A stretch of 64,000 nt of DNA, taken from NCBI GenBank assembly GCA_026005035.1, contig BPKH01000005.1, positions 124,001 through 188,000 on the forward strand. Direction: 5' to 3'. Both the position numbers and the translations under genes were made by a program. Positions 26,240-35,053 of the stretch are shown one piece after another (position 1 is the stretch's first letter; every line of letters starts with the position of its first letter). This stretch comes from Porticoccaceae bacterium. Lineage in GTDB: Bacteria; Pseudomonadota; Gammaproteobacteria; Pseudomonadales; Porticoccaceae. Under the pieces are notes generated by a model, which saw nothing but the letters and a program-made list of their open reading frames with translations, did no database searches and was not told where the DNA came from.

Positions 26240-27303
26240 TTCCCATCCGCGGTCCTGGTATCTTCCTCGCCCAGTTCGCCGCCGACCGCCCCCCTTTCGA
26301 CAGCCTGCCGGCCATCGCCCGCTGGGCGGCTTCCCTGGGCTACCGCGGCGTGCAGATCCCGAGCTGGGACGCGCGCCTCTTCGATCTCGAGCGGGCGGCG
26401 GAGAGTCGCACCTACTGTGAAGAACTCTTGGGGGTGTGCGCCGAGGCGGGTGTTGCGATCAGCGAGCTCGCCGCTCATCTCCAGGGGCAGCTCGTGGCCG
26501 TCCACCCCGCTTATGATCCGCTGTTCGCCGGTTTCGCCCCGCCGGCGGTGCGCCACAGCCCCGCGGCCCGCCAACAGTGGGCGGAGCGGCAGCTCCGGCT
26601 TGCCGCCGGGGCGAGCCGCAACCTCGGCCTTGGCGCCTGTGCCGCCTTTTCCGGGGCGCTCTTGTGGCACACCGTCTATCCCTGGCCGCAGCGGCCGCCG
26701 GGGCTCGTGGCGGAGGGGTTCGCCGAGCTCGCCCGGCGCTGGCGGCCGATTCTCGACGCCTTCGACGAGGCGGGAGTGGATCTGTGCTTCGAGCTCCATC
26801 CCGGCGAGGATCTTCACGATGGCGTCACCTTCGAGCGCTTCCTGGAGGCCACCGGCAACCATCCCCGGGCCTGCATCCTCTACGACCCGAGCCACCTCCT
26901 CCTCCAGGGGATGGATTACCTGGGGTTCATCGACGTCTACCACGAGCGGATCCGCATGTTCCACGTCAAGGACGCAGAGCTCTTGCGCGATCCGCGCAGC
27001 GGCGTCTACGGCGGCTACCAGGACTGGCGGGACCGGCCGGGGCGCTTCCGCTCCCTGGGCGACGGCCAGGTGGATTTCCGGGGCATCTTCACCCGCCTGC
27101 TCAAGTACGGCTACCGCGGCTGGGCGGTGTTGGAGTGGGAGTGCTGCTTCAAGCATCCCGAGGACGGCGCCCGGGAAGGGGTACCCTTCATCGCCCGTCA
27201 CCTGATCCGCCCCCCCGAGCGCGCCTTCGACGAGTTTGCCGCCGCCGCGCCCGATCCCGAGCTCAACGCCCGCGTCTTGGGCCTCCGTTCTTCGCCCTCC
27301 TGA
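26236..27303 (+). CDS. sugar phosphate isomerase/epimerase (xylose isomerase-like TIM barrel)
   Basis: 355 residues, start coupled to the MocA gene (ATGA). AP_endonuc_2 fold: the metal site can be followed as FELHPGED (Glu), LYDPSHLLLQGMDY (Asp, His), MFHVKDAEL (His, Asp) and LEWECC (Glu). This pair (MocA then TIM barrel) is a standard module in sugar and inositol catabolism. Related proteins also isomerise, epimerise or beta-eliminate 3-keto sugars. No signal peptide. The position in the operon suggests it handles the product of the upstream dehydrogenase. Confidence 0.88.
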   Translation: MIPIRGPGIFLAQFAADRPPFDSLPAIARWAASLGYRGVQIPSWDARLFDLERAAESRTYCEELLGVCAEAGVAISELAAHLQGQLVAVHPAYDPLFAGFAPPAVRHSPAARQQWAERQLRLAAGASRNLGLGACAAFSGALLWHTVYPWPQRPPGLVAEGFAELARRWRPILDAFDEAGVDLCFELHPGEDLHDGVTFERFLEATGNHPRACILYDPSHLLLQGMDYLGFIDVYHERIRMFHVKDAELLRDPRSGVYGGYQDWRDRPGRFRSLGDGQVDFRGIFTRLLKYGYRGWAVLEWECCFKHPEDGAREGVPFIARHLIRPPERAFDEFAAAAPDPELNARVLGLRSSPS

Positions 27304-27313
27304 GGATTTCGCC

Positions 27314-28435
27314 ATGCGCCTGCTCGCTCTGTTGGTCCTCTCGGTAGCCCTCACGGCGCACCCTCCTTCCCTTCTCGCGGAGAATCCGCCGATGCTCGAT
27401 TGTCCCCTGCGCGACGCTCCCTTTTCCCTGTCGACCCCCCTGGTGGACGTGCTCATAAGCCCCGCCGCGCGGGCGGTGTTGGAGCGCCATCTGGGCGCGG
27501 TGCTCGAGCGGCTGCCGCCGCAGATGACGGCAACCGAGCCGCCCACCTTCGCCGCCATCCTCGACGTGGCGCGCCTCGCGGCCATGGCCGGCATTCCCCA
27601 GGAGGCCCTCGCCGCGCTGGACGAGGCGCTCGCCCAGGTACCCGTCACCGACGCCGACCGCCGCGCCCGCTGCGCCCGCTACGACGACGAGCGGCCGACC
27701 TTCGAGCTTCCCGACGACCGCCCGGCGGTGCTCGATTTTCACAAGATCAACGGCTTTCACCACGGGCCGGCGGTGGCGGCGGCGAGCGAGGCGGTGGCTG
27801 CCCTGGCCGAGGAGCTGGGACTCGCGGTGGCCGCCACCGATCGGGGGGGCGCCATTCACCCCGAGGTGCTCGCGCGCTTTCGGCTGGTGGTGTGGAACAA
27901 CGTCAGCGGCGACGTCCTCACCCTCTCCCAGCGCCGGGCCCTCGAGGACTGGGTGAAGGGGGGCGGGGGCTTTCTCGCCCTCCACGGCAGCGGTGGCGAC
28001 CCGGTGGTCTTTTGGGATTTCTACGCCCGCGAGTTGATCGGCGCGCGCTTCCTCGGCCACCCCATGGATCCCCAGTTCCAGGCCGCCTGGGTGCGCATCG
28101 AGCCGTCGCGCTCCGGGGTGGGCGCGCGGCTCGCGCCCGGCTTCACCCTGGTGGACGAGTGGTACTCCTTCGTGGACAACCCGCGGGCGGGCGGCGCCGA
28201 CGTGGTGGCCACCCTCGACGAGGGAAGCTATCGTCCGGTGGGCCACGGCGGCCAAGATCTGCGCATGGGCGACGACCACCCCATCGTCTGGGCCCGCTGC
28301 GTGGGGCGTGGCCGCGCCCTCTATTCGGCCATCGGCCATCGCCCCGAGGTGTACCGCAACCCCGAGTATCTGTTCCTGCTGCGCGACGCTTTGGCCTGGG
28401 CCGCGGGCCTCAAGCGTTCCTTCTGTTCGGAGTGA
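27314..28435 (+). CDS. exported ThuA-domain protein with extra N-terminal domain
   Basis: 373 residues; ATG at 27314, 10 bp after the isomerase stop. A signal peptide (LLALLVLSVALTAHPPSLLA) is clear. Residues about 30-130 form a small helical domain (STPLVDVLISPAARAVLERH) of a kind also attached to other exported carbohydrate-active proteins. The ThuA domain follows: LDFHKINGFHHGPAV, VVWNNVSGD, GGGFLALHGSGG, GARFLGHPMDPQF, DDHPIVWARCVGRGRALYSAIGH. ThuA proteins act on 3-keto derivatives of trehalose and related sugars in Rhizobium/Agrobacterium. Export of this copy suggests the keto sugar is met in the periplasm. A second exported ThuA lies at 31.7 kb. Confidence 0.88.
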   Translation: MRLLALLVLSVALTAHPPSLLAENPPMLDCPLRDAPFSLSTPLVDVLISPAARAVLERHLGAVLERLPPQMTATEPPTFAAILDVARLAAMAGIPQEALAALDEALAQVPVTDADRRARCARYDDERPTFELPDDRPAVLDFHKINGFHHGPAVAAASEAVAALAEELGLAVAATDRGGAIHPEVLARFRLVVWNNVSGDVLTLSQRRALEDWVKGGGGFLALHGSGGDPVVFWDFYARELIGARFLGHPMDPQFQAAWVRIEPSRSGVGARLAPGFTLVDEWYSFVDNPRAGGADVVATLDEGSYRPVGHGGQDLRMGDDHPIVWARCVGRGRALYSAIGHRPEVYRNPEYLFLLRDALAWAAGLKRSFCSE

Positions 28436-28440
28436 CGGCG

Positions 28441-29316
28441 ATGGCCCTTCCGGGAGTGGGCGTCAACGCCTGGGTGTGGACCTCGCCCTTCGACCGCGGC
28501 GCCGTCTCGTTGATCGCCCGCGCCCACGCTCTCGGCTTCGACGCCTTCACCCTCACCCTGGAGGCGCCGGAGCTCGTGGACGTGGCCGCGGTGCGCGCGG
28601 TGCTCGCCGATCATCCCCTGCGCCTGTACGCGAGCGGCGCCTTCACCCCCGAGCGGGATCTCACCGCCGCGGACCCCGCCCTGCGGGCGCGGGCGCTCGA
28701 CTATCTGGACCGCTGCCTGGACCTGGCCGCCGAGCTCGGCGCGCGCCTCTTGGTGGGGCCGGCCTATGCGGCCACCGGCAAGGCCCGGCGCATCCCCGAG
28801 GCGGAGCGCAAGCGGGAGTGGGCGCTCGCCGTCGAGGGCCTCGCCCGGGCGGGCGAGTGGGCCGAGCGGCGGGGGCTGGGGTTGGCCGTCGAGCCCCTCA
28901 ACCGCTACGAGACCGATCTGGTCAACACCGCCGCCCAGGCGGTGCGCCTCGTCGAGGCGGTGGGCAGCCCCGCGGTGGGCATCCACCTCGACACCTACCA
29001 CATGCACATCGAGGAAAAGTCCCTGGCGGAGGCCGTCCGCCTGGCCGGGTCGCGACTTTGGTACCTGGACGCCTCGGAGTGCGACCGGGGCGCGCCCGGC
29101 AGCGGCCAGGTCCACTGGGACGAACTGGCCCGCGCGCTGCGGGCGGTGGACTACCGGGGCGACCTGGTGATCGAGTCCTTCACCCCCGACTGCCAGGCCC
29201 TGGCCGCCGCCGCGGCCATCTGGCGGCCCCTGGCGGACGGTCCCGACGCGCTGGCTGCGGAGGGCCTTGTCTTCCTGCGCCGGCTCCTCGCGCGCCACTT
29301 CGCGGAGGTCCCATGA
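28441..29316 (+). CDS. ketose 3-epimerase-like TIM-barrel protein (tagatose/psicose 3-epimerase family)
   Basis: 291 residues, 5 bp after the ThuA stop and overlapping the transporter start (ATGA). Metal-binding signature of D-tagatose/D-psicose 3-epimerases: AVEPLNRYETDLVNT (Glu), GIHLDTYHMHIEEKS (Asp, His), DASECDRGAPGSGQVHWDE and VIESF (Glu). The family epimerises free ketoses at C3 with Mn or Mg. Here it would connect an unusual sugar released from the glycoside to central metabolism. It is clearly a different subgroup from the 26.2-kb protein. Confidence 0.88.
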   Translation: MALPGVGVNAWVWTSPFDRGAVSLIARAHALGFDAFTLTLEAPELVDVAAVRAVLADHPLRLYASGAFTPERDLTAADPALRARALDYLDRCLDLAAELGARLLVGPAYAATGKARRIPEAERKREWALAVEGLARAGEWAERRGLGLAVEPLNRYETDLVNTAAQAVRLVEAVGSPAVGIHLDTYHMHIEEKSLAEAVRLAGSRLWYLDASECDRGAPGSGQVHWDELARALRAVDYRGDLVIESFTPDCQALAAAAAIWRPLADGPDALAAEGLVFLRRLLARHFAEVP

Positions 29317-30596
29317 ACCCCAGGCCCCTGGATCGCAAGAAACTCTTCCGGGTGGGCAACCTGTCGATCTTCCTGATCGGCCTCGGCTTTGCGGTGCGCG
29401 CCAACATCGCCCCCGACCTGCAGCGGGAGGTGTTCGACCCCCTGGACGTGGCCACCTCGGCCACCCGCGTGGGCGAGGCGCTGGGCGCGACCTTCACCGG
29501 CTTCGCCCTCACCCTGCTGTTCGGCAGCGCCCTGGTGGACCTGGTGGGGATGCGGCGCATGCTGCTCTTTGCCGCCCTCGGCTACCTGGCGGGCAGCTTA
29601 GGCCTCCTGGCGGCCGCGGCTTGGCCCACGGCGCCCTACGCCGTGCCCCTGGTGTTCGGCAGTCTGCTGCTCACCGGACTCGGCTGGGGGGCGGTGGAGG
29701 CGGCGAGCAATCCCATGGTGGCGGCCCTCTTCCCCGAGGACAAAACCCACCGGCTCAACATCCTGCACGCCTGGTGGCCGGGGGGAATCGTGGCCGGCGG
29801 GCTCATCGGGGTGGCCATCGGCCAGCTGGGTCTGCCCTGGGAGTGGAACCTGCTGCTGCTCGTCCTCCCGGCACTGCTCTTGGCCCACTGGGTGTGGGAC
29901 AGCGAGTTCCCCGTGACCGAGCGGGTGGCCCTGGGGGTGGGGTACCGCGAGATGTGGGGCGAGCTCTGGCGCCGGCCCCTGTACTGGGTGTTCTGGTGCG
30001 CGATGTTCTTCACCGCCGCCGCCGAGTTGGCGCCGGGGCAGTGGGTCAACATCGCCCTCACCCACATCGCCGGCTTTCCCGGCATCCTCGTGCTCACCTA
30101 CGTGAGCGCTTTGATGTTCGCCATGCGCCACTTCGCCGGCCCCGTCGCCCGCAGGCTCTCCTCGGTGGGGCTGTTGTTCGCCTCCTGCCTGCTCGCCAGC
30201 CTGGGCCTTGCACTCTTGAGCCTCGCCGACCGGGCGCTTCCCGTCCTTGCCGCAGCGACGGTCTGGGGGGTGGGGGTCTGCTACCTGTGGCCCACCATGC
30301 TCGCCGTGACCGCCGAGCGCTTCCCCCGGGGGGGCGCGTTGGCCCTGGGCCTCATGGGCTTCGCCGGGGGGCTGTCGATCCAGTTCGTGCTGCCGCGCAT
30401 GGGCGCGATCTTCGACGAGGCGAAGATCGCCGCCGCCGGCGGCGTTGAGCGGCTGGCGACGCTGTCGGGGGCGGAGCTCGCCGAGGTGCTCAGGATCGCC
30501 TCCGTGGCCTCGTTTCAGGCGGTGGCCCTGGTGCCCTTGGCGCTTCTGCCCGTCTTCGGCGCCGTCTGGGTGTACGATCGGCGCCGGCGGGGGTAG
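29313..30596 (+). CDS. MFS sugar transporter (FucP-like)
   Basis: 427 residues with about 12 hydrophobic segments, start coupled to the epimerase gene. Features include the N-terminal RVGNLSIFLIGLGFAVRANI, a VDLVGMRRMLLFAALGY loop between helices 2 and 3 in the place of the MFS signature, and LLTGLGWGAVEAASNPMVA typical of the fucose/glucose H+ symporter branch. It should import a monosaccharide or a modified (keto) sugar across the inner membrane. It is the last gene of the operon; a dispersed repeat and the LacI gene follow. Confidence 0.88.
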   Translation: MNPRPLDRKKLFRVGNLSIFLIGLGFAVRANIAPDLQREVFDPLDVATSATRVGEALGATFTGFALTLLFGSALVDLVGMRRMLLFAALGYLAGSLGLLAAAAWPTAPYAVPLVFGSLLLTGLGWGAVEAASNPMVAALFPEDKTHRLNILHAWWPGGIVAGGLIGVAIGQLGLPWEWNLLLLVLPALLLAHWVWDSEFPVTERVALGVGYREMWGELWRRPLYWVFWCAMFFTAAAELAPGQWVNIALTHIAGFPGILVLTYVSALMFAMRHFAGPVARRLSSVGLLFASCLLASLGLALLSLADRALPVLAAATVWGVGVCYLWPTMLAVTAERFPRGGALALGLMGFAGGLSIQFVLPRMGAIFDEAKIAAAGGVERLATLSGAELAEVLRIASVASFQAVALVPLALLPVFGAVWVYDRRRRG

Positions 30597-30597
30597 A

Positions 30598-30648
30598 TCC
30601 CGGATTCCGCTTCGCTGCGTCCGGGCTACGCTCTGCATCCGGGCTACG
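30598..30648. repeat. dispersed extragenic repeat (CCCGGATTCCG...CGGGCTAC)
   Basis: CCCGGATTCCGCTTCGCTGC is followed by GTCCGGGCTACG and a second partial CATCCGGGCTACG, directly after the transporter stop. It is the same family as the element at 23172-23288. Located between the sugar operon and its regulator gene, it could also act as a terminator-like structure. Confidence 0.7.
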
Positions 30649-30724
30649 GGTTCTCTCCGAGGGGTGGCGAGCCGGGGGCGCGCGCCTTGGGATAGACTTG
30701 CACACCACGAGCGAGGAGCGGACC

Positions 30725-31741
30725 ATGCCCTCCATCAAGGACGTCGCGCGGCTCGCCGGGGTGTCGGTGGCCACGGTGTCCCGGGCCTTGTCCCACCCGG
30801 AGCGGGTGCGCCCCGAAACCCGGGAGCGGGTGCTGGCGGCGGTGCGCGAGACCGGCTACGTCGCCAATCAGCTGGCCGTCAACCTGCGGCGCCGGCGTAG
30901 CCGCACGGCGGTGGTGCTGGTGCCGGACATCGCCAACCTCTACTACGCGCGCATCGTCCAGGAAGTGGAGGCGGTGGCCAGAAGCCGCGGCTACCAGATC
31001 CTCCTCGGCGAGACCGCCCAGGACCCGCAACTGGAGCAGGCCTACGCGGGGCTGGTGCGGCGGGGCGTGGCGGACGGGATCATCTCCCTGGGGATGAAGA
31101 TCCCCTTTCCGGTCCATCCCCGAAGGCGCCATCCCGACCCCGCCTGGCCGCCGCTGGTGATGATCGGCGAGTACACGGGGGGGTTCGCCGTGCCCCGGGT
31201 GGGGATCGACAACGTGCGCGCGGGGGCGGATGCCACCGCCCATCTGGTGGGGCTCGGCCACCGGCGGATCGCCTTTCTGGGCGGTCCCGAGGACTTCACC
31301 CTGTGCCAGGAGCGGCTCGCCGGCTTCCGCAAGGTGATGGCCGAGGCGGGGCTCGGCGTGCCACCCGACTACGTCCTGTTTGGCGACTTCAAACTGGACG
31401 AGGGCTACCGGATGGCGCGCCACCTCTTTGCCACCTGTGCCGAGCCGCCCACCGCCCTCTTCTGCGCCAACGACGAGATCGCCATGGGGGCCATGAAGGC
31501 CCTGCGGGAACTGGCGATCGCGGTGCCGGAGCGGGTCTCGCTGATCGGCTTCGACGATCTGGAGATCGCCCCCTACCTGTCGCCGCCGCTTACCACCATT
31601 CACCAGCCGCGCCGCACCATGGGACGCACGGCCATGGAGATGCTCGTGGAGCTGATCGAAGGGCGGGCGGTGGCCGAGCCTCGGCCCATCCTCGCCCATC
31701 GGCTGGTGGTGCGCGACTCCACCGCGCCGCCGCCCGGTTAG
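30725..31741 (+). CDS. LacI-family transcriptional regulator of the sugar locus
   Basis: 338 residues from ATG at 30725. The LacI helix-turn-helix is at residues 3-23 (SIKDVARLAGVSVATVSRAL), with a hinge helix containing NQLAVNLRRRRS. A periplasmic-binding-protein-like core follows (VVLVPDIANLYYARIVQE, LGHRRIAFLGG, ALFCANDEIAMGAM, LIGFDDLEIAPYLSPPLTTI). It is very probably the protein that binds the TGCAAACG-type operators at 25043, 34962 and 38446. None is visible at its own start, so it may be constitutive. It lies between the two halves of the locus; its stop overlaps the converging ThuA gene by 4 bp. Confidence 0.93.
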   Translation: MPSIKDVARLAGVSVATVSRALSHPERVRPETRERVLAAVRETGYVANQLAVNLRRRRSRTAVVLVPDIANLYYARIVQEVEAVARSRGYQILLGETAQDPQLEQAYAGLVRRGVADGIISLGMKIPFPVHPRRRHPDPAWPPLVMIGEYTGGFAVPRVGIDNVRAGADATAHLVGLGHRRIAFLGGPEDFTLCQERLAGFRKVMAEAGLGVPPDYVLFGDFKLDEGYRMARHLFATCAEPPTALFCANDEIAMGAMKALRELAIAVPERVSLIGFDDLEIAPYLSPPLTTIHQPRRTMGRTAMEMLVELIEGRAVAEPRPILAHRLVVRDSTAPPPG

Positions 31742-32607
31742 CCGTCACAGCCTTCGCCGTCGCGGCGCGCCGCCCAGCGCAGCGCCTTGGCGAGGAGGGC
31801 GGCGTACTCGGGCTCGGCGTAACTTTCCGCCGTGTGCCCCAGGGCGCTGTAGAAGACCCGGCCGCGGCCCACGCAGCCCTTCCAGATCACCGGGTGGTCG
31901 GACCCCATCCGGAGATCCCGGCCGAAGTGGTCCACCGGCCGGTAGGTGCGCTCATCCAGCGTCACCAGCACCTGCTTGCCGCGGCGCCGCGGACTCTCGG
32001 CGAAGGAGTACCACTCGTCGAGGCGCACCCAGGCGGCGGGCAGGTGATCGACGATGGGATCCGGCGGCTGTGCCACCCGCAGGGTGGCCGTCTGGAACTG
32101 GGGATCGAAGGGGTGGCCGATGAAACGCGCGCCGATCACCTGGTCGATGTACCAGTCCCAGTCGGAAGAGGAATCGCCCGCGCCGTGCAGGCCCAGGAAG
32201 CCGCCCCCGCCTTCCAGCCAGGCGCGGAAGGCGCGCTGTTGTTCGGGCAGGAGCACGTTCCCGGTGACGTTGTTCCAGACCACCGCGGCGAAGTGGCGGA
32301 GAAACTCCGGCGTGTGGCTGGCGCCATTGTCGGTGACGTAGACGTCGAAGCCCCCTTCCTCTCCCAGGGAGCGGAAGAGCGCCTCGGCGGCCGGGATCGC
32401 TTCCCGGTGGATGAAGGCGTTGGTCTTGGAAAAGACGAGGACCGCCCAGGACTTCTTCAAGGGAGGTAGGGGTGGCGGTTCGCGCTCGTAGCTGGGCAGG
32501 CGCAGAAAGCCGTAGGAGTGGAGCTGCCAGAGGGCGTGGCCGGCGAAGGCCACGAGACCCGCCCCCAACAGGGCGGCGAGCCACCGCCAGAGGCGCCGCG
32601 CGCTCAC
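31738..32607 (-). CDS. membrane-anchored ThuA-domain protein
   Basis: 289 residues; GTG start at 32607, 10 bp after the GMC gene, in one leftward operon with it. An N-terminal hydrophobic helix (ALLGAGLVAFAGHALW) without a clear cleavage site suggests anchoring with the domain in the periplasm. The ThuA core has VLVFSKTNAFIHREAIPAA, VVWNNVTGNVL, GGGGFLGLHGAGDSSSDWDW, GARFIGHPFDPQF and SDHPVIWKGCVGRGRVFYSALGH. Operon membership with a GMC dehydrogenase and its small subunit fits a role right after periplasmic oxidation of a glycoside to its 3-keto form. It lacks the extra N-terminal domain of the 27.3-kb paralogue. Confidence 0.88.
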   Translation of the reverse strand: MSARRLWRWLAALLGAGLVAFAGHALWQLHSYGFLRLPSYEREPPPLPPLKKSWAVLVFSKTNAFIHREAIPAAEALFRSLGEEGGFDVYVTDNGASHTPEFLRHFAAVVWNNVTGNVLLPEQQRAFRAWLEGGGGFLGLHGAGDSSSDWDWYIDQVIGARFIGHPFDPQFQTATLRVAQPPDPIVDHLPAAWVRLDEWYSFAESPRRRGKQVLVTLDERTYRPVDHFGRDLRMGSDHPVIWKGCVGRGRVFYSALGHTAESYAEPEYAALLAKALRWAARRDGEGCDG

Positions 32608-32617
32608 CGCTCGGCCC

Positions 32618-34309
32618 TCACAGGCCGCCCTCGGCGAGGCGCCGCGCCGCGTAGTCGGCGGCCCGGGCGGTGAGGGCCATGTAGGTGAGGGAGGGGTTGA
32701 CGCAAGACGAGGAGGTCATCGCCGCGCCGTCGGTGACGAACAGGTTGGGCACGTCGTGGGCCTGGTTGTAGCGGTTGAGCACCGCCTGGCGGGGATCGTC
32801 GCCCATCCGCGCCGTGCCCATTTCGTGGATCGCCTCGCCGCCGGCGGATTCGTGGAGCCAGCTCTGCACGCTCTTCGCGCCCGCCCGCTCCAGCATGAGC
32901 CGCGCCTGGGCCTCCACGTCGCGCATCAGGGCCCTTTCGTTCTCGCTCCACTGGAAATGGAAGACCGGTAAGGGCAGGCCGAAGCGGTCTTTTTTGCGCG
33001 GGTGGAGCTCGATGCGGTTCTCCCGCCTGGGCAGGCACTCGCCGAAGCCGGAGAGATAAACCATCCAGGGGCCGGGGCGGCGCAGGGCGGCCTTGAATTC
33101 GGCCCCGAAGCCGGGCACCTGGCGGCTCAAGCCCTGCCAGCCCATGCGCAAAGCGCCGCCCTGGTAGCCGTAGCCGCGCACGAAGCCGAGCCCCTCGTCT
33201 CCGGCCAGGTTGCGAAAGCGGGGGATGTAGAGGCCGTTCGGCCGATTGCCGAAGACCACCTTGTCCGGGTGGTCGGCGAAGATGCCCACCGCCCCGGTGC
33301 CGAAGGTGTGGTCCATCAGGTAGTGGCCGAGCGCGCCGCTCGAGTTGGCGAGCCCCCGGGGGAAGGCCGCCGAGCGGGAGGCGAGCAGGAGCTGGGTGGT
33401 GGCCACGGTGCCTGCGCACAGGAAGATCAGGCGAGCGGTGTAGCTGCGCCGTTCGCCGGTGCGGGCGTCCACCGCCTGCACGCCGGTGGCGCGCCGCGCC
33501 TTCGCGTCGTAGTCGATGCGCGTCACCACCGAGTTGGGCAACAGGGTCAGGTTGCCGGTGCGCGCGGCGGCTGGCAGGGTCGAACTCTGGGAGGAAAAGT
33601 AGGCGCCCACCGAGCAGCCCCGCTGACAGGGACCGCAGTAGTGGCACGCACCCCGGCCGTTGTGGGGGACGGTGAGCACCGCGCAGCGGCCGATGATCAC
33701 CCGCCGCTCCGGAAAGGCCGCCTCCACCCGCGCCTTGAAAGTCTTTTCCATGACGTTGAGTTCCATGGGCGGCAGAAACTGCCCGTCCGGCAGGTGGGGA
33801 ATCCCTTCCTGGGACCCGCTCACGCCGATAAACCGCTCCACGTGGTCGTACCAGGGGGCGAGGTCGGCGTAGCGGATCGGCCAGTCGATGCCGTGGCCGT
33901 CGCGCTGATTGGCTTCGAAGTCCAGGTCGCTGAAGCGGTAGGTCTGGCGGCCCCAGAGGAGCGACTTGCCGCCCACCACGTCCGCCCGGTACCACAGGAA
34001 CTTGCCGCTGCCCTCTTCGTAGGGGTTTTCCCGATCGTTGACGAAGTAGTGGCGGGTGGTTTCGTCGAAGGCGTAGAGGGTGCTCTGCACGGGGTAGTCG
34101 CGGGCGTAGAGCTCGCGCAGCGGCAGCCCCCGGTAGGGAATCCGCCAGGGCGGCAGGTGTTCGCCCACGTAGTCGCGGCCGTGCTCGACCATGCGGCCGC
34201 GCTCCAGCACCAATACCTTGAGGCCGCGCTCGGTGAGCTCCTTGGCGGCGAAGCCGCCGGTGATCCCGGAGCCCACCACGATGGCGTCGAACTGTGGGGC
34301 TTGGCTCAT
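32618..34309 (-). CDS. GMC oxidoreductase, FAD large subunit of a sugar/glycoside dehydrogenase
   Basis: 563 residues from ATG at 34309; the frame is open far upstream, but the FAD motif GSGITG (13-18) fixes this start. A Cys-rich segment (ACHYCGPCQRGCSVG) and the C-terminal IHEMGTARMGDDP and SCVNPSLTYMAL blocks supply the likely catalytic His and Asn. This signature matches gluconate/glucoside 3-dehydrogenase type GMC proteins. It has no signal peptide of its own. It sits 14 bp after a Gluconate_2-dh3 gene with a Tat-like signal, so export as a complex is likely. Proposed reaction: oxidation of a sugar hydroxyl, possibly C3 of a glycoside, with electrons passed to a c-type cytochrome. Confidence 0.9.
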   Translation of the reverse strand: MSQAPQFDAIVVGSGITGGFAAKELTERGLKVLVLERGRMVEHGRDYVGEHLPPWRIPYRGLPLRELYARDYPVQSTLYAFDETTRHYFVNDRENPYEEGSGKFLWYRADVVGGKSLLWGRQTYRFSDLDFEANQRDGHGIDWPIRYADLAPWYDHVERFIGVSGSQEGIPHLPDGQFLPPMELNVMEKTFKARVEAAFPERRVIIGRCAVLTVPHNGRGACHYCGPCQRGCSVGAYFSSQSSTLPAAARTGNLTLLPNSVVTRIDYDAKARRATGVQAVDARTGERRSYTARLIFLCAGTVATTQLLLASRSAAFPRGLANSSGALGHYLMDHTFGTGAVGIFADHPDKVVFGNRPNGLYIPRFRNLAGDEGLGFVRGYGYQGGALRMGWQGLSRQVPGFGAEFKAALRRPGPWMVYLSGFGECLPRRENRIELHPRKKDRFGLPLPVFHFQWSENERALMRDVEAQARLMLERAGAKSVQSWLHESAGGEAIHEMGTARMGDDPRQAVLNRYNQAHDVPNLFVTDGAAMTSSSCVNPSLTYMALTARAADYAARRLAEGGL

Positions 34310-34323
34310 GGTTCCACCTCCTG

Positions 34324-34917
34324 TCAGCTGGTCCACTGGCGGCCCACTTCTGCGAAGTCCACTTCGCCGTCGAAGCGGCCGGGCATGGGGACGTAGATGA
34401 GTTCCTGGGTCGCCCCCACCTCGGAGGTGTAGTAGCCGAGCACCACCAGCTCGCGGAGCTTGACGAAGAAGGGGGAGTCCTCGTCCACGGGCGCCGGGCC
34501 GAAGCCGCGGGGCGAGGCCGGCGGCTGGTAGTCGGCCGCCGCCCGGGCGAGCTCGGCCAGGGCGGCCCGCTGGGTCTCGTCGTCGGCCTCGGCGAAGGGG
34601 CGGCCGGCCTGCTTGCGGGCGATTTCGTCGAGGGCGGCGAGGCCGGCGAAGAAGATCTGCCGCTCCCGGGGGGTGTACCACTCCGCCACCACCTGGGCGA
34701 TGAATTGGGGCACGCCCGCCGCCACCGCCCCCGGGGTGTCGGTGGGCGGAATCACCAGGTCGCAGAGCAGTTCCACGGTGCGCGCCTCCGCGGGGGTGAA
34801 GACCGTGGCCACCTCTCCGGCGGTGAAGGGTAGGGCGGCGAGGGCGCGCAGCGCCGAGGAGGTGGCGGGCAGGCCGAAAAGGAGGCCGGAGACCTGGAGC
34901 AGGGTGCGGCGTTTCAC
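34324..34917 (-). CDS. gluconate 2-dehydrogenase subunit 3-family protein (Tat small subunit of the GMC enzyme)
   Basis: 197 residues from GTG at 34917. An in-frame ATG at 34959 (211 residues) lies at or before the expected transcription start, directly against the LacI operator, and has no ribosome site. GTG gives a classic KRRTLLQVSGLLFGLPA Tat-like signal. The domain has FTPAEARTVELLCDLVIPPTDTPGA, FFAGLAALDEIARK and FFVKLRELVVLGYYTSEVGAT, hallmarks of PF13618. It is needed for export and maturation of the FAD subunit in related dehydrogenases. First gene of a leftward operon with GMC and ThuA, divergent from the GH106 gene. Confidence 0.85.
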   Translation of the reverse strand: MKRRTLLQVSGLLFGLPATSSALRALAALPFTAGEVATVFTPAEARTVELLCDLVIPPTDTPGAVAAGVPQFIAQVVAEWYTPRERQIFFAGLAALDEIARKQAGRPFAEADDETQRAALAELARAAADYQPPASPRGFGPAPVDEDSPFFVKLRELVVLGYYTSEVGATQELIYVPMPGRFDGEVDFAEVGRQWTS

Positions 34918-34956
34918 GAGTACCCCCGGTAGTGGCGATAACTGTTTTCTTCTCGC

Positions 34957-34985
34957 CATTGTGCAAACGATTACAATTGTGTCAA
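34957..34985. promoter_or_regulatory. divergent promoter with LacI-family operator
   Basis: Leftward TTGACA (34985-34980), 16-bp spacer and CACAAT (34963-34958). A rightward -10-like TACAAT lies at 34972-34977. The operator TGCAAACGATTACA (34962-34975) lies in the leftward spacer and over the rightward -10. It is identical base for base to the site at 38446 and closely related to the one at 25043. One bound repressor would silence both the GMC operon and the GH106 gene. Confidence 0.7.
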
Positions 34986-35053
34986 GATGGTTTTATTGGG
35001 GTGGGGCGCGGCTCCGGTTGGCGCCCTGCTGGTAAGGGAGGAGGCTTCCGATC

